From assembly GCF_001808955.1 (NCBI RefSeq), contig NZ_KV795245.1:26600-90599 (forward strand): a DNA stretch of 64,000 nt, written 5' to 3'. The notes below the pieces were generated by a model that saw nothing but the letters and a program-made list of their open reading frames with translations, had not been told where the DNA came from and ran no database searches. The DNA is from Rothia sp. HMSC078H08 (GTDB taxonomy: Bacteria > Actinomycetota > Actinomycetes > Actinomycetales > Micrococcaceae). Made by a program: the position numbers and the translations under genes. Below, one piece after another: positions 52,615 through 62,160 of the stretch (position 1 is the first letter of the stretch; every line of letters starts with the position of its first letter).

Positions 52615-52854
52615 ATGGCCACCAAGAAGCCCGCACGCCTTACCCGCCGAGCAGCACTCGCCGCCGCAGGCGCAGGCGCAGCAACCGCCCTCGGCGCACT
52701 GCTCACCCCCGCACAGGCAACCACCTACCGCCCCACCGTGCGCCGCACCCCCTACAACGGCTACTACTCGCACCGTTACGGCCGCCGCGGCCGCATCGTC
52801 ATCAGCGACTACTACGGCAGCTCCTACAGCCACTACTACTATTACGGCGGCTAA
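52615..52854 (+). CDS. Small Tat-exported Tyr/Gly/Arg-rich peptide
   Basis: The 79-aa product has a twin-arginine signal (LTRRAALAAAGAGAATALG) with likely cleavage after AQA near residue 37. The mature part of ~42 residues is rich in Tyr, Arg, Gly and Ser (YNGYYSHRYGRRGRI; SSYSHYYYYGG) and has no Cys. GAAAGG lies ~6 bp before ATG 52615. A perfect 17-bp terminator hairpin follows. Export and expression signals are good, but the role is unknown; a cell-surface or adhesive peptide is only a guess. Confidence 0.7.
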   Translation: MATKKPARLTRRAALAAAGAGAATALGALLTPAQATTYRPTVRRTPYNGYYSHRYGRRGRIVISDYYGSSYSHYYYYGG

Positions 52855-52883
52855 AGAAATCCCAAGCTCAATAAACATATACT

Positions 52884-52920
52884 GGAAGACGGCACTACAC
52901 CCCGTGTAGTGCCGTCTTCC
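52884..52920 (+). terminator. Terminator after the small Tat peptide gene
   Basis: Perfect 17-bp inverted repeat, arms 52884-52900 and 52904-52920, with a 3-nt CCC loop. Confidence 0.8.
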
Positions 52921-52984
52921 CGTTAGATGCCCCAGGCATCACCCGCACCGCGGTGCGGAACCACACCGCAGATAGAGAGAACCC

Positions 52985-53707
52985 ATGAAGAACGTAACCC
53001 GCCGATCCGCCCTCGGCATGGTTGTCGCTGCCGGTGGCGCAACCCTCCTGGCTGCATGCGGTTCGCAGTCCCAGGCATCCAGCGGCTCTGCATCTGCATC
53101 CGGTAGCGCTTCTACCTCGGACGCCGAAGTTAACAACGCACGCGCCGACTACTCCGGTCCTGCTGTCCTGGACGGTTACACCTCCAAGCCTGCTGACTAC
53201 CAGCTGGCAACCCGCACCGAGCCGGCCAAGAACGTGCCCGTGCCGACCAAGCCCGCCGTCGCTAACGAGAACAGCGTGGAGGGCCTGTACCAGTCCATCG
53301 CGTTCTTCGGCGCAGCCATGGAATACTACATGCGTACCGGTAAGACCGAGCCCCTGCGTGAAAGCGCCATGGACAAGAGCGAACTCAAGTCAATGCTCGA
53401 GCCGGAAGACGGCACCCTCGGCGAAAAGCTGGTCAAGGGCGAAGTCTGGATGCACGACCCGACCGTCACCATCACCCTGCTCTCCGCACAGCCCACCCGT
53501 GACGGTAAGGCATACACCTGGAATGCTCGCTTCACCCTTACCCGCGGCGAATTCATGGCATCTAAGGATAAGGTTCTGGAGGTCCCCGAAAGCGGTCGTG
53601 AGAACGTCAACGAGCGTACCCTGCGCGGTGTTTACGAGAACGGTGCGTGGAAGCTGACTGGCATGAAGTCTGAATCTGAGGCTTCTGCATCGGCTTCTGC
53701 TTCCTAA
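52985..53707 (+). CDS. Tat-type lipoprotein, tandem copy 1 (DUF6318-like)
   Basis: The 240-aa protein has a twin-arginine lipoprotein signal (VTRRSALGMVVAAGGATLLAAC, lipid Cys25). A Ser/Ala-rich spacer follows, then a ~150-residue domain (VEGLYQSIAFFGAAMEYYMRTGKTEPLRE ... WMHDPTVTITLLSAQP) and a Ser/Ala repeat tail (EASASASAS). The YYMRTG..PL pattern recalls DUF6318 proteins of actinobacteria; this match is from memory. The next gene encodes a paralogue, and promoter-proximal DNA (GATAGAGAGAACC before the ATG) and terminators are also duplicated. It is placed outside the membrane; function unknown. Confidence 0.8.
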   Translation: MKNVTRRSALGMVVAAGGATLLAACGSQSQASSGSASASGSASTSDAEVNNARADYSGPAVLDGYTSKPADYQLATRTEPAKNVPVPTKPAVANENSVEGLYQSIAFFGAAMEYYMRTGKTEPLRESAMDKSELKSMLEPEDGTLGEKLVKGEVWMHDPTVTITLLSAQPTRDGKAYTWNARFTLTRGEFMASKDKVLEVPESGRENVNERTLRGVYENGAWKLTGMKSESEASASASAS

Positions 53708-53746
53708 AAGCTTCAGTCTAGAAGCGCATAGCTTCTACAGCTAAAA

Positions 53747-53785
53747 GGCGCCCGCCGCGTGGCATGAAGCCCACGAGGCGGGCGC
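53747..53785 (+). terminator. Terminator between the tandem lipoprotein genes
   Basis: GGCGCCCGCC pairs with GGCGGGCGCC around an inner GTGG/CCAC stem. A near-copy follows the second gene. Confidence 0.7.
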
Positions 53786-53809
53786 CACCACCGTAGATAG
53801 AGAGAACCA

Positions 53810-54571
53810 ATGAAGAACGTAACCCGCCGATCCGCACTCGGCATGGTTGTAGCCGCCGGTGGCGCAACCTTCCTCGCAGCATGTGGCGCGCAGCCCCAGG
53901 CAACCAGCGGCTCTGCATCCGAGAGCGCATCCAACAATGCATCCGGTAGCGCGTCTGCTTCCGCATCGAAGAGCGTTCGTAGCGACTACTCCGGCGTTGC
54001 GGTCCTGGACGGCTACACTTCCAAGCCTGCCGACTATCAGCCCGGAACCCGCACCGAGCCGCCCAAGAACGCGCCGGTGCCGGTCAAGCCTGCCGTTGCT
54101 AACGAGAACAGCGTGGAGGGTCTGTACCAGTCCATCGCGTTCTTCGGCGCCGCTATCGAGTACTACATGCGTACCGGCAAGACCGAGCCGCTACGTGAAA
54201 GCGGACTCGATAACTCTGAGCTGAAGAACTTCCTCGAACCTGATGCGCGTTCCCTGGGCGCCGGTCTGCAGCAGGGCAAGCTCTGGCTTCATGATCCGAC
54301 CGTCACCATCACCATGCTCTCCGCGCAGCCCAAGCGTGACGGTGATACCTACAACTGGGATATCAGCCTGACCATGGACCCCGGCGAGTTCATCGCAAGC
54401 AAGGAACGCGTGCAGGAAGCCCCCTCTGCATCGGAACGTAAGGATGAGGTGAAGCGCACCCTGCACGGCGTGTACGAGAACGGCGCGTGGAAGCTGAGCG
54501 GTATGAATGCTCGTTCCTCTTCCTCCGCTTCAGCGTCTGCCTCTGCTTCCGCTTCGGCTTCTGCTTCCTAA
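53810..54571 (+). CDS. Tat-type lipoprotein, tandem copy 2 (DUF6318-like)
   Basis: The 253-aa protein is a paralogue of the preceding one, with the same first ~18 residues, lipobox Cys25, and VEGLYQSIAFFGAA...EYYMRTGKTEPLRESG. Differences gather in the Ser/Ala spacer and the region after LRES (LDNSELKNFLEPD versus MDKSELKSMLEPE). The C-terminal Ser/Ala tail is longer. The copies arose by recent tandem duplication of gene plus terminator. Function unknown. Confidence 0.8.
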   Translation: MKNVTRRSALGMVVAAGGATFLAACGAQPQATSGSASESASNNASGSASASASKSVRSDYSGVAVLDGYTSKPADYQPGTRTEPPKNAPVPVKPAVANENSVEGLYQSIAFFGAAIEYYMRTGKTEPLRESGLDNSELKNFLEPDARSLGAGLQQGKLWLHDPTVTITMLSAQPKRDGDTYNWDISLTMDPGEFIASKERVQEAPSASERKDEVKRTLHGVYENGAWKLSGMNARSSSSASASASASASASAS

Positions 54572-54611
54572 AACTTAGGAGCCCAGAAGCGTGCAGCTTC
54601 TACACCTAAAA

Positions 54612-54653
54612 GGCGCCTGCCTCGTGGTTTTCAAGCCACGAGGCGGGCGCCTC
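54612..54653. terminator. Terminator after the second lipoprotein gene
   Basis: GGCGCCTGCCTCGTGG pairs with CCACGAGGCGGGCGCC (one G-U) with a TTTTCAAG loop. The M13 peptidase gene ends just to the right on -, so it may serve both. Confidence 0.8.
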
Positions 54654-54692
54654 TCTTATATGCGCAATAAAGCATATACCCTTATCGGGATG

Positions 54693-56675
54693 CTACCAGA
54701 TGCGCACGCGCTCCTCCGGAGCCAGGTACAGTGCATCGCCCTCAGAGACGCCAAACGCCTCATAGAACTCATCAATATTGCGTACCACACCGTTCACACG
54801 GAACTCATCCGGCGAATGCGGATCCACCGAAATCATCACCTCAGCATGCTGCGGGCGGGATTTCGTGCACCAGCCGCGAGCATTCGAGAAGAAGAAACGC
54901 TGAATACCGGTCATGCCGTCAATCACCGGTGCGTCATCCAGCGACTCAATACCCTGCTTCTTCAAAGCCAGACGGTACGCCTTCAACGCAATAGACATGC
55001 CAGCCAGGTCGCCAATGTTCTCGCCCAGAGTCAGCTCACCGTTCACGTGGAACTTCGGGTCCAGACCCACCGGAACGTACGCGTTGTACTGCTCCACCAG
55101 AGCTGCGGTGCGCTCCTTGAACTTCGCGTAATCCTCCTCGGTCCACCAGCTCTCCAGCTTGCCGTCGCCGTCGTAGCGGGAACCCTGATCGTCAAAACCA
55201 TGACCAATTTCGTGGCCAATAATCATGCCGATATTGCCGTAGTTCGCCGCATCGTCAGCATCCGGGTTGAAGTACGGGGGCTGCAGAATCGCTGCCGGGA
55301 ACACAATCTCGTTTGCCGGGGGCATGTAGTACGCGTTCACGGTCTGCGGAGTCATCAGCCACTCCGACTTGTCCACGGGCTGACCCTTGCGGGCAATCAG
55401 CCAGTCGGCGTCAAACGCACCGGTACGGCGCAGGTTCTCGAACAGGTCACCGGGCACGAGCTCCAGTGCGGAGAAGTCACGCCACTTATCGGGGTAACCA
55501 ATCTTGGTGACGAACTTCGACAGCTTCTCCAGCGCCTTCTCGCGGGTTGCCTCAGTCATCCAGTCCAGCGATTCAATGGACTCGCGGTACGCCTCCAGGA
55601 GGTTGCCGACCAGAATCAGCATCTTCTCCTTGTGCGAAGGCGGGAAGTGCACAGCCACGTACTCCTGGCCAATCTCCTCACCCAGAGCCTTCTCGACAGC
55701 GCCCACACCGCGCTTCCAGCGCTCACGAATCTGCTGGGTACCGGAAAGGGTCTTGCCGTAGAAGTTGAAGCTCTCCTGAACCAGTTCGTCGTACATGAAC
55801 GGCGCACGCGAACGCAGAACAGTCCACACAGCCCACAGCTTCCAGCTCATCAGCGGGATGGAGGTGAACAGCTTAGCCGCACCCTCAAAGAAGGACGGCT
55901 GAGCCACAATAACCTGACCCAGGGTCTCCGGGTCGGCACCCAGAGCCAGCAGCCACTGGGAGAACGGGAAGCCGGGGAACTTCTCGTCTAGCTCGGTCGC
56001 CTGGTACGGGTTGTAGGTTGCCTCAGCGTCGCGGTTCTCCACGACGTTCCAGTGCAGGCGAGCCAGCTCCGACTCGTGAGTGAACACCAGCTGAGCCGCC
56101 TGCTCCGGGGTCAGGCCGAAGCCTTCAGCCAGACCGGTCAGCTCAAACATGCGGGCAATATGCTCAACATACGCCGCGCATGCAGCCTCGTGCTTCTCTT
56201 CACGGTAGTAGGATTCATCCGGCAGGCCCAGACCCGACTGGTACAGGAAGAACGTGTAATTCTTCGGGTCCTTCGGGTCGTTGCTGGTGTACCAGGCGAA
56301 CAGCTGCGGCAGACCCGCACGAGACAGCAACGCCAGGGTCACAGCCAGGTGGGAGGGGGTTGCCGAGTTCAGGATCGGGGCAATCTCCTTCAGCAGCGGC
56401 TCCAGGCCGTCCGCCTCAATCTTCTCAACATCCATGAAGGAGTTGTAGAGTGCGCCAATACGGGACTCCGGCTGCTCCTTCGCGATCTTCTCCACCAGCT
56501 CACGCACGTGCTTCTCTGCGTTATCGCGGAGGGTGTACAGGCCGCCGTCCTTGGGGCGATCCGCCGGGATTTCGTGGGTAGCAAGCCACTTACCGTTGAC
56601 GTGGCGGAAGAAATCGTCGCCCGGCTTGACGGTTTCATCCACCCATTCTTTAGTGATTCCAGAGTTAGTAGTCAT
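54693..56675 (-). CDS. pepO: M13-family zinc metallopeptidase (PepO/neprilysin-like)
   Basis: The 660-aa peptidase carries the zinc motif HEIGH (IGHEIGHGFDDQG) and the second ligand in GENIGDLAG (ExxxD). Substrate-binding NAYYMPPANEIVFPAAILQPP is also present. The C terminus ends RVRIW, where human relatives end CxxW. No signal peptide or TM segment is seen, unlike mammalian neprilysin, so it is a cytoplasmic PepO-type oligopeptidase. Length fits bacterial members. It is a single gene with a moderate SD-like GGAA before ATG 56675. Confidence 0.93.
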   Translation of the reverse strand: MTTNSGITKEWVDETVKPGDDFFRHVNGKWLATHEIPADRPKDGGLYTLRDNAEKHVRELVEKIAKEQPESRIGALYNSFMDVEKIEADGLEPLLKEIAPILNSATPSHLAVTLALLSRAGLPQLFAWYTSNDPKDPKNYTFFLYQSGLGLPDESYYREEKHEAACAAYVEHIARMFELTGLAEGFGLTPEQAAQLVFTHESELARLHWNVVENRDAEATYNPYQATELDEKFPGFPFSQWLLALGADPETLGQVIVAQPSFFEGAAKLFTSIPLMSWKLWAVWTVLRSRAPFMYDELVQESFNFYGKTLSGTQQIRERWKRGVGAVEKALGEEIGQEYVAVHFPPSHKEKMLILVGNLLEAYRESIESLDWMTEATREKALEKLSKFVTKIGYPDKWRDFSALELVPGDLFENLRRTGAFDADWLIARKGQPVDKSEWLMTPQTVNAYYMPPANEIVFPAAILQPPYFNPDADDAANYGNIGMIIGHEIGHGFDDQGSRYDGDGKLESWWTEEDYAKFKERTAALVEQYNAYVPVGLDPKFHVNGELTLGENIGDLAGMSIALKAYRLALKKQGIESLDDAPVIDGMTGIQRFFFSNARGWCTKSRPQHAEVMISVDPHSPDEFRVNGVVRNIDEFYEAFGVSEGDALYLAPEERVRIW

Positions 56676-56701
56676 GGTTCCATTCTAGGTTCTTAACGTA
56701 A

Positions 56702-56761
56702 GAAGCCACACGATTACCGACAAGCCATCATATGGTGACTCACCAGCAAACGTGTGGCTTC
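56702..56761 (-). terminator. Terminator after the GlpT-like gene
   Basis: AAGCCACACG (56703-56712) pairs with CGTGTGGCTT (56751-56760) over a 38-nt loop that holds a smaller ATATGGTGA stem. It lies 22 bp past the transporter stop on -. Confidence 0.6.
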
Positions 56762-56782
56762 CCTACACGAAAGATGGGGCAA

Positions 56783-58228
56783 TTATGCCTGAGCCGCCAG
56801 CTTCTCTGCACGCTCAGCCATCAGACGCTTCTCAGCACCGTTAACCAGCCAGAGGAACAGAACCGCCAGACCCGAGCACACAATCATGAAGACGAACGCG
56901 GTGCTCCAACCCCAGTGATCAACAATGATGCCGATACCAGCAGAAGCCAGGGTCGCACCCAGCGCGTAACCGAACAGGCCGGTGAAGCCCGCAGCGGTAC
57001 CCGCAACGTGCGAGGGAGACAGGTCAATAGCCTGCAGACCAATCAGCATAACCGGGCCGTAAATCAGGCCACCAATCAGAGCCAACGCAACGTACGCAAT
57101 CCACAGCGGCGCATCCGAAGAAGGCAGCCAGTACAGCAGAATCGCGCCAACGGTCGCAATCAGGAACAGGATACCCGCGGGGGAGCGGCGACCCTTGAAC
57201 ATGCGGTCAGAAACGTAACCGCACAGGACGGTGCCGCCAATACCGGCAAGCTCCAGAATCGAGAAGCCCGCAATACCACCCTCAAGGGAAGCGTGGCGCA
57301 CATCGTGTAGGTACTTCGGCGCCCACACCAGCACGCCGTAACGCAGGGTGTACACGAACACGTTTGCCAGAGCCAGGTACACCATAGTCGAGTTGGTCAG
57401 CACGTGCTTACGGATGGTGGTCCAGGTGGACTCTGCACGATCCTCAGCGGTGGACTCAACCTTGTGCGGGTCGTTGCGGTACACGTCAACGGTGGGCAGA
57501 CCCTCAGCCTCGGGGTTGTCACGAATCAGCAGCCACGCCACGAACGCTAGAACGAAGCTGATAACAGCCGGGAACCAGAAGGCAACTTCCCAGGTCTTGC
57601 CGAACATGGAGAAGCCCCACGCAACCAGCAGACCGGACAGCGCACCACCAACGTTGTGGGCGGTGTTCCACCAGGAAACCTTCGTGCCGCGCTCGCTGGT
57701 GGAGAACCAGTTCACGAGCACACGACCCGAGGGAGGCCAACCCATACCCTGGAAGATACCGTTGAAGACCATGATGGTCGCCATGATGGAGGCGATAGCG
57801 GCACCGTAGCCTGCCGCACCCGCGCCTTCACCCATGTAACCGGTCATTGCCAGCAGGATGTTTGCAACACCCGAGAGCACCAGACCGATGGGCAGGAACA
57901 GACGCGCGTTCGAGCGGTCAGAAATCATTGCGGTGAAGAACTTGCTGAAGCCGTAAGCGAGCAGCAGTGCCGTGGACAGTGCACCAATTGCTGCGTTGCT
58001 GAAGCCAAGTTCCTTGGTCAGAATCGGGGTGACCAGCGGGACGTTGTTACGAATCAGGTAGAAGGTCGCGTAACCGATGAAGATACCCATGAAGACCTGT
58101 AGGCGCATGCGCGGGTACTTCGCATTAACTTCTGCTTCGCTGAGCTGGGGCTTGGGTGCCGGAATAGCGAGCCAGCGGGGTGTAGAACCCTTCTTCTTCT
58201 TCTTCTTTGATGAAGTGGTAGTAGTCAT
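56783..58228 (-). CDS. glpT: Organophosphate:phosphate antiporter, GlpT-like (MFS)
   Basis: The 481-aa membrane protein has 12 predicted TM segments and a Lys-rich N terminus (SSKKKKKKGSTPR). FQGMGWPPSGRVLVNWFSTSERG corresponds to the OPA-family signature of GlpT, and YLIRNNVPLVTPIL holds the first-helix Arg that binds phosphate. It should exchange glycerol-3-phosphate or a related sugar phosphate for inorganic phosphate. UhpT-like specificity cannot be excluded. No glycerol or sensor genes are adjacent. No strong SD precedes ATG 58228. Confidence 0.82.
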   Translation of the reverse strand: MTTTTSSKKKKKKGSTPRWLAIPAPKPQLSEAEVNAKYPRMRLQVFMGIFIGYATFYLIRNNVPLVTPILTKELGFSNAAIGALSTALLLAYGFSKFFTAMISDRSNARLFLPIGLVLSGVANILLAMTGYMGEGAGAAGYGAAIASIMATIMVFNGIFQGMGWPPSGRVLVNWFSTSERGTKVSWWNTAHNVGGALSGLLVAWGFSMFGKTWEVAFWFPAVISFVLAFVAWLLIRDNPEAEGLPTVDVYRNDPHKVESTAEDRAESTWTTIRKHVLTNSTMVYLALANVFVYTLRYGVLVWAPKYLHDVRHASLEGGIAGFSILELAGIGGTVLCGYVSDRMFKGRRSPAGILFLIATVGAILLYWLPSSDAPLWIAYVALALIGGLIYGPVMLIGLQAIDLSPSHVAGTAAGFTGLFGYALGATLASAGIGIIVDHWGWSTAFVFMIVCSGLAVLFLWLVNGAEKRLMAERAEKLAAQA

Positions 58229-58744
58229 GCTGGAATTCTAAAAACGGCGGCTTATAAAAATGCTAATCCGCTGGAAATGTTTTCAGTAGAATGTTCACTA
58301 TGGTGAACGGATATTCGGAGCGATTATTCTATTAATACTGTTTTTACCCTGGAATTACGGGGAAGTGCTAAATCTGTGTGATGTATATCTGTCTACTGGG
58401 CAACAGTGCCACAAGTGCTGCGGTGAATATAAATACTTTCCTTGTTGAGTAAGTATGTGTTTTGGTCAGACCACACTTAAATTTAGAGTAATTTATACCC
58501 TAAGTTCAAAAAGAAAACCACTTGGACACCAATAAATCACCGCCCTAAAACAGCACAGAAAACCCGCCCGCACGGTGCAGAAGAAAAACCGTACGGGCGG
58601 GCCTGTTATCTATCCCCAAAAGCTCGGCATACAGTCGGTACGCATACCGGCACGAAGCCGAACAGCCGCCACCTGCCGCAGGTTACCGCGAGCAAACCAT
58701 CATCCGGTCAACCCGCAGCAGGCAGCGGAACCAATAGGCGCCTC
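58229..58744. other. Gap between metE and the GlpT-like gene
   Basis: The right part of this gap, about 58563-58601, holds the metE terminator: CCCGCCCG..ACGGT paired with ACCGTACGGGCGGG, followed by a T-run on the - strand. The A+T-rich part 58240-58540 is the likely GlpT promoter. About 140 bp between the terminator and the metE stop show nothing notable. Confidence 0.5.
58563..58601 (-). terminator. Terminator downstream of metE
   Basis: On the - strand CCCGCCCGTACGGT pairs with ACCGTGCGGGCGGG (one G-U) and is followed by TTTT. Confidence 0.8.
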
Positions 58745-61072
58745 CTAGAGGGATGCGCGAATCGCCTTGGTGGCGTCCACCAGGTGACGCAGAGACTGCT
58801 TGGTCTCCTCGTAATCACGAGTCTTCAGACCACAGTCAGGGTTCACCCACAGGTCAGCAATGGTGCCGTAACCAATCGCAGCCTTCAGCAGGGACTCAAT
58901 CTCATCCTGCGAAGGAACACGCGGGGAGTGGATGTCCCACACGCCGGGGCCCAGACCGGAAACGAAGCTCTCCGGAATATCAGCCAGCAGCTCCATGTGC
59001 GAGCGGGCGGCCTCGATGCTGGTCACGTCAGCGTTCAGAGCGTTAATCGAGTCGATAATCTCGTTGAACTCCGAGTAGCACAGGTGGGTGTGAATCTGAG
59101 TGGAATCCTTCACCGCGCTGGTTGCCAGGCGGAAGGAATTCACCGACCAGTCCAGGTACTGCGGCTGCTCGTCGCGGCGCAGGGGCAGTAGCTCGCGCAG
59201 AGCCGGCTCGTCCACCTGAATGATGCGGATGCCCGCCTGCTCCAGGTCGGCAATCTCGTCGGCAAGAGCCAGAGCCACCTGGTTAGCGGTCTCGCGGCGG
59301 GGCTGGTCGTCACGCACGAAGGACCACGCCAGAATCGTCACCGGGCCGGTGAGCATGCCCTTGACCGGCTTATCGCTCAGCGACTGTGCGTGGGAGCTCC
59401 ACGGAACGGTGAACGCCTCACCGCGCAGGCCCTCACCGTGACGCTTCACGTCACCGAACAGGATCGAGGGGCGGGTGCAACGCGAACCATAGGACTGAAC
59501 CCAGCCGTGGCGGGTGGTTGCGAAGCCGTCGAAGTTCTCGGCGAAGTACTGAACCATGTCGTTACGCTCAGCCTCACCGTGAACCAGCACGTCCAGGCCC
59601 AGCTCCTCCTGCAGTGCGATAACCGAAGCAATCTCGTCACGCAGGAAGCCGTTCAGTTCCTCGGCGGAAATCTTGCCCGCACGAGCCTCCGCACGGCGAC
59701 GGCGAATCTCAGCGGTCTGCGGGAAAGAACCGATGGTGGTGGTCGGCAGCTTCGGCAGGTTCAGGTCAGCCTGAGCCGCGCGGCGAACGTCAATGGTCGG
59801 GCGGTCGAAGTCCTCAGCGGTCACAGCTGCGGCGCGGGCACGAATCTCATCGTTGTGCTTGCGCGGGTCAGCGGCGAAGCGAGCCAGCGCCTCATCAGCA
59901 GCCTTCAGCTCCGGCTCAACAGCAGCCTCACCCTCAGCCAGGCCACGAGCCAGCAGTGCAATCTCGGCGACCTTCTGGTCGGCGAAGGCCAGGCCGTCCA
60001 CGGGAACCTCGGCGGGGTCTTCCAGAACCAGGTCGTGCGGCACGTGCTGCAGGGAGGTCGAAGAAGCCACAGACACGGCACCCTCGGATGCGCCGGGCAG
60101 CGCCTCCAGGGTCTTCAGGGCGGCGCGAACGTCGGCACGCCACACGTTGCGGCCGTTCACAACACCGGCAACCAGGTGCACGCCAGCAGCAGAAACAGAC
60201 TCCAGCTCAGCCTTCGAGTACACGCCGTGCACCAGGTCAAGGTGCAGCGCCTCAATACCGGTGCCCAGCAGCGCCGGCAGGTTCTCACGCAGGGAACCGT
60301 AGGGGCTGGTCACCAGAATCTGCGGGCGCTTCTCGCCGGTAGCCAGGGCGCGGTAGGTGCGCTCAGCCAGCTGCGCAACCTTCGCGTTGTCGGCACGGTC
60401 CACGGTCAGGCCCGGCTCGTCCAGCTGAACCCACTCAACACCGCGCTCAGCCAGCTGCTCCAGCACCTGAGCGTACGCGGCAACGAACTCATCCAGACGG
60501 TCAACGGGGGAGAAGTCCTCAGCGGAACCCTGCTCAGCCTTAGCACCCAGCAGCAGGGTCAGCGGGCCAACAATCTGCGGGCGAACCTTCACGCCAGCCT
60601 GCTTTGCAACCTCAAGCTGCTCGTCAATAGCCTCAAGGTTCAGCTTAATCTCGGTGCCGGCACCAATCTCGGGCACCAGGTAGTGGTAGTTGGTGTCGAA
60701 CCACTTAGTCATCTCCAGAGGAGGCAGGGTCTCGGTACCGCGCGCCAGTGCGAAGTAGCCGGGCAGATCCAACAGACCGCGTGCATCCTTAGCCTCAGCC
60801 AGACGCTCGGGAACCAGGGTGAACAGGCGAACCACATCAAGCACCTGGTCGTAGTAGGAGAAGGTCGCCGGAATCGAGTAGTTATCAGCCTTCAGACCCG
60901 CAGCGGTCACGCGCTCGAAGTAGGTGCGCTGCACGTCAGCGGCGGTGTCCTGCAGCTCCTGCAGGGTTGCCTTGCCCTTCCAGAAAGCCTCCTGAGCCTT
61001 CTTCAGTTCGCGGAAGCGGCCCACGCGGGGGTAGCCAACAATGGTTGCGGCGGGGAATGCGGTGTTCGACAT
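58745..61072 (-). CDS. metE: Cobalamin-independent methionine synthase
   Basis: The 775-aa cytoplasmic enzyme transfers the methyl group of 5-methyltetrahydrofolate (polyglutamate) to homocysteine. The N-terminal barrel starts TIVGYPRVGRFRELKKA. The C-terminal barrel has LPTTTIGSFPQT, VHGEAERNDMV, and zinc ligands in HTHLCYSEF and NPDCGLKTR. ATG 61072 is chosen because homology starts with MSNTAFPAATIVGYPR and AAGGA lies ~9 bp upstream; an upstream ATG (61207) would add 45 atypical residues. It lies 164 bp behind metF, which supplies its methyl donor, and both follow a SAM-type riboswitch. Confidence 0.96.
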   Translation of the reverse strand: MSNTAFPAATIVGYPRVGRFRELKKAQEAFWKGKATLQELQDTAADVQRTYFERVTAAGLKADNYSIPATFSYYDQVLDVVRLFTLVPERLAEAKDARGLLDLPGYFALARGTETLPPLEMTKWFDTNYHYLVPEIGAGTEIKLNLEAIDEQLEVAKQAGVKVRPQIVGPLTLLLGAKAEQGSAEDFSPVDRLDEFVAAYAQVLEQLAERGVEWVQLDEPGLTVDRADNAKVAQLAERTYRALATGEKRPQILVTSPYGSLRENLPALLGTGIEALHLDLVHGVYSKAELESVSAAGVHLVAGVVNGRNVWRADVRAALKTLEALPGASEGAVSVASSTSLQHVPHDLVLEDPAEVPVDGLAFADQKVAEIALLARGLAEGEAAVEPELKAADEALARFAADPRKHNDEIRARAAAVTAEDFDRPTIDVRRAAQADLNLPKLPTTTIGSFPQTAEIRRRRAEARAGKISAEELNGFLRDEIASVIALQEELGLDVLVHGEAERNDMVQYFAENFDGFATTRHGWVQSYGSRCTRPSILFGDVKRHGEGLRGEAFTVPWSSHAQSLSDKPVKGMLTGPVTILAWSFVRDDQPRRETANQVALALADEIADLEQAGIRIIQVDEPALRELLPLRRDEQPQYLDWSVNSFRLATSAVKDSTQIHTHLCYSEFNEIIDSINALNADVTSIEAARSHMELLADIPESFVSGLGPGVWDIHSPRVPSQDEIESLLKAAIGYGTIADLWVNPDCGLKTRDYEETKQSLRHLVDATKAIRASL

Positions 61073-61235
61073 AATATTTTTTCCTTTACTGGGGATAGAT
61101 AGGGGAGTCAGTTCCGGCGTTTTACCACCCGACTGTGGGTGGTGAAACGGAGGACTCAACAACTCCCGGAATATTTGTGGGGGAGACAATGGGAACGCAT
61201 CCGACAAGGAGCGTTATGGGTTGAGGCGGGGGTGT

Positions 61236-62141
61236 TTAGACGTATTCCAGTTCGCTCAGCGACTGAGAGAAACGGTTACTGTACCGCGGCAAATCCAGCT
61301 GATCCAGAACGTCCAGAACCGCCGCATGCTCGTTGAAGGTGAAGAAGTGCAGACCCGGCGCGCCCGCGTCCATCACGGCGCGGCACTGGTTCAACGCGTA
61401 CTCAACACCGATGCGGTGCAGCTCAGCGCTACTGGTTGCCGTCTCCAGGGCGTACGCAAGATCCGCCGGAACCGACATGCCCGCCATCTGGCAGAGATTC
61501 TGCAACCGCTTCAGCGAGGTTACCGGCATGATGCCCGGAATAATCGGAATATCCACACCCGCCAGGTGCGCCGAATCGACCAGGGCGCTGTAGCGTTCAT
61601 CCTCAAAGAACACCTGAGTGATTGCGAAGTCCGCGCCGGCACGCTGCTTGGACAGCAGAATCTCAATATCCTGCAGCAGGGATGCCGACTCGGGGTGCTT
61701 CTGCGGGTACGCCGCCACACCGATCGACACCTTACCCGCCGCCAGGTGGGCGAAATCTTCACGTTCCACGCGGCGAATCAGCTCGACCAGGTAGCGGGCG
61801 AAGGGAAGCTCCGAAACCTGACCTTCCTGCACGTCACCGCGCAGCGCCAGGAAACCGCGCACGCCCAGACCCAGAATCAGGCGGACCGCACGCTCCAGCT
61901 CGTGCACCGAGTGGCCCGCACAAATCAGGTGTGCCAGGGGGGTGAGGGAGGTTTCGTGCACCAGGTAGTCGAGCAGCGCCAGCGTCTTCTGACGGCGCTT
62001 CGCGTCACCGGCGTAGGTGACCGATACGTAGTCGGGGTTGGTACCCTCAAGCTCGGCAATGGTGCGGAGCAGCGACTCACAGCTTGCGTGTGAGCGCGGA
62101 GGGAATAGCTCAAAAGAAAGAGCCGGGTGAACTGTCGTCAT
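61236..62141 (-). CDS. metF: Methylenetetrahydrofolate reductase
   Basis: The 301-aa flavoprotein reduces 5,10-methylenetetrahydrofolate to the 5-methyl form used by MetE. Family features are SFELFPPRS near the N terminus, YVSVTYAG, HLICAG, FLALRGD, GADFAITQVFFE and PIIPGIMPV. ATG 62141 is preferred over 62147 because AAGG then has 6-bp spacing. It is the first gene of a metF-metE unit. The upstream RNA element (62373-62261) is a SAM-type aptamer, so expression should fall when S-adenosylmethionine is plentiful. Confidence 0.94.
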   Translation of the reverse strand: MTTVHPALSFELFPPRSHASCESLLRTIAELEGTNPDYVSVTYAGDAKRRQKTLALLDYLVHETSLTPLAHLICAGHSVHELERAVRLILGLGVRGFLALRGDVQEGQVSELPFARYLVELIRRVEREDFAHLAAGKVSIGVAAYPQKHPESASLLQDIEILLSKQRAGADFAITQVFFEDERYSALVDSAHLAGVDIPIIPGIMPVTSLKRLQNLCQMAGMSVPADLAYALETATSSAELHRIGVEYALNQCRAVMDAGAPGLHFFTFNEHAAVLDVLDQLDLPRYSNRFSQSLSELEYV

Positions 62142-62160
62142 AACCATCCTTCGTGTTCAC

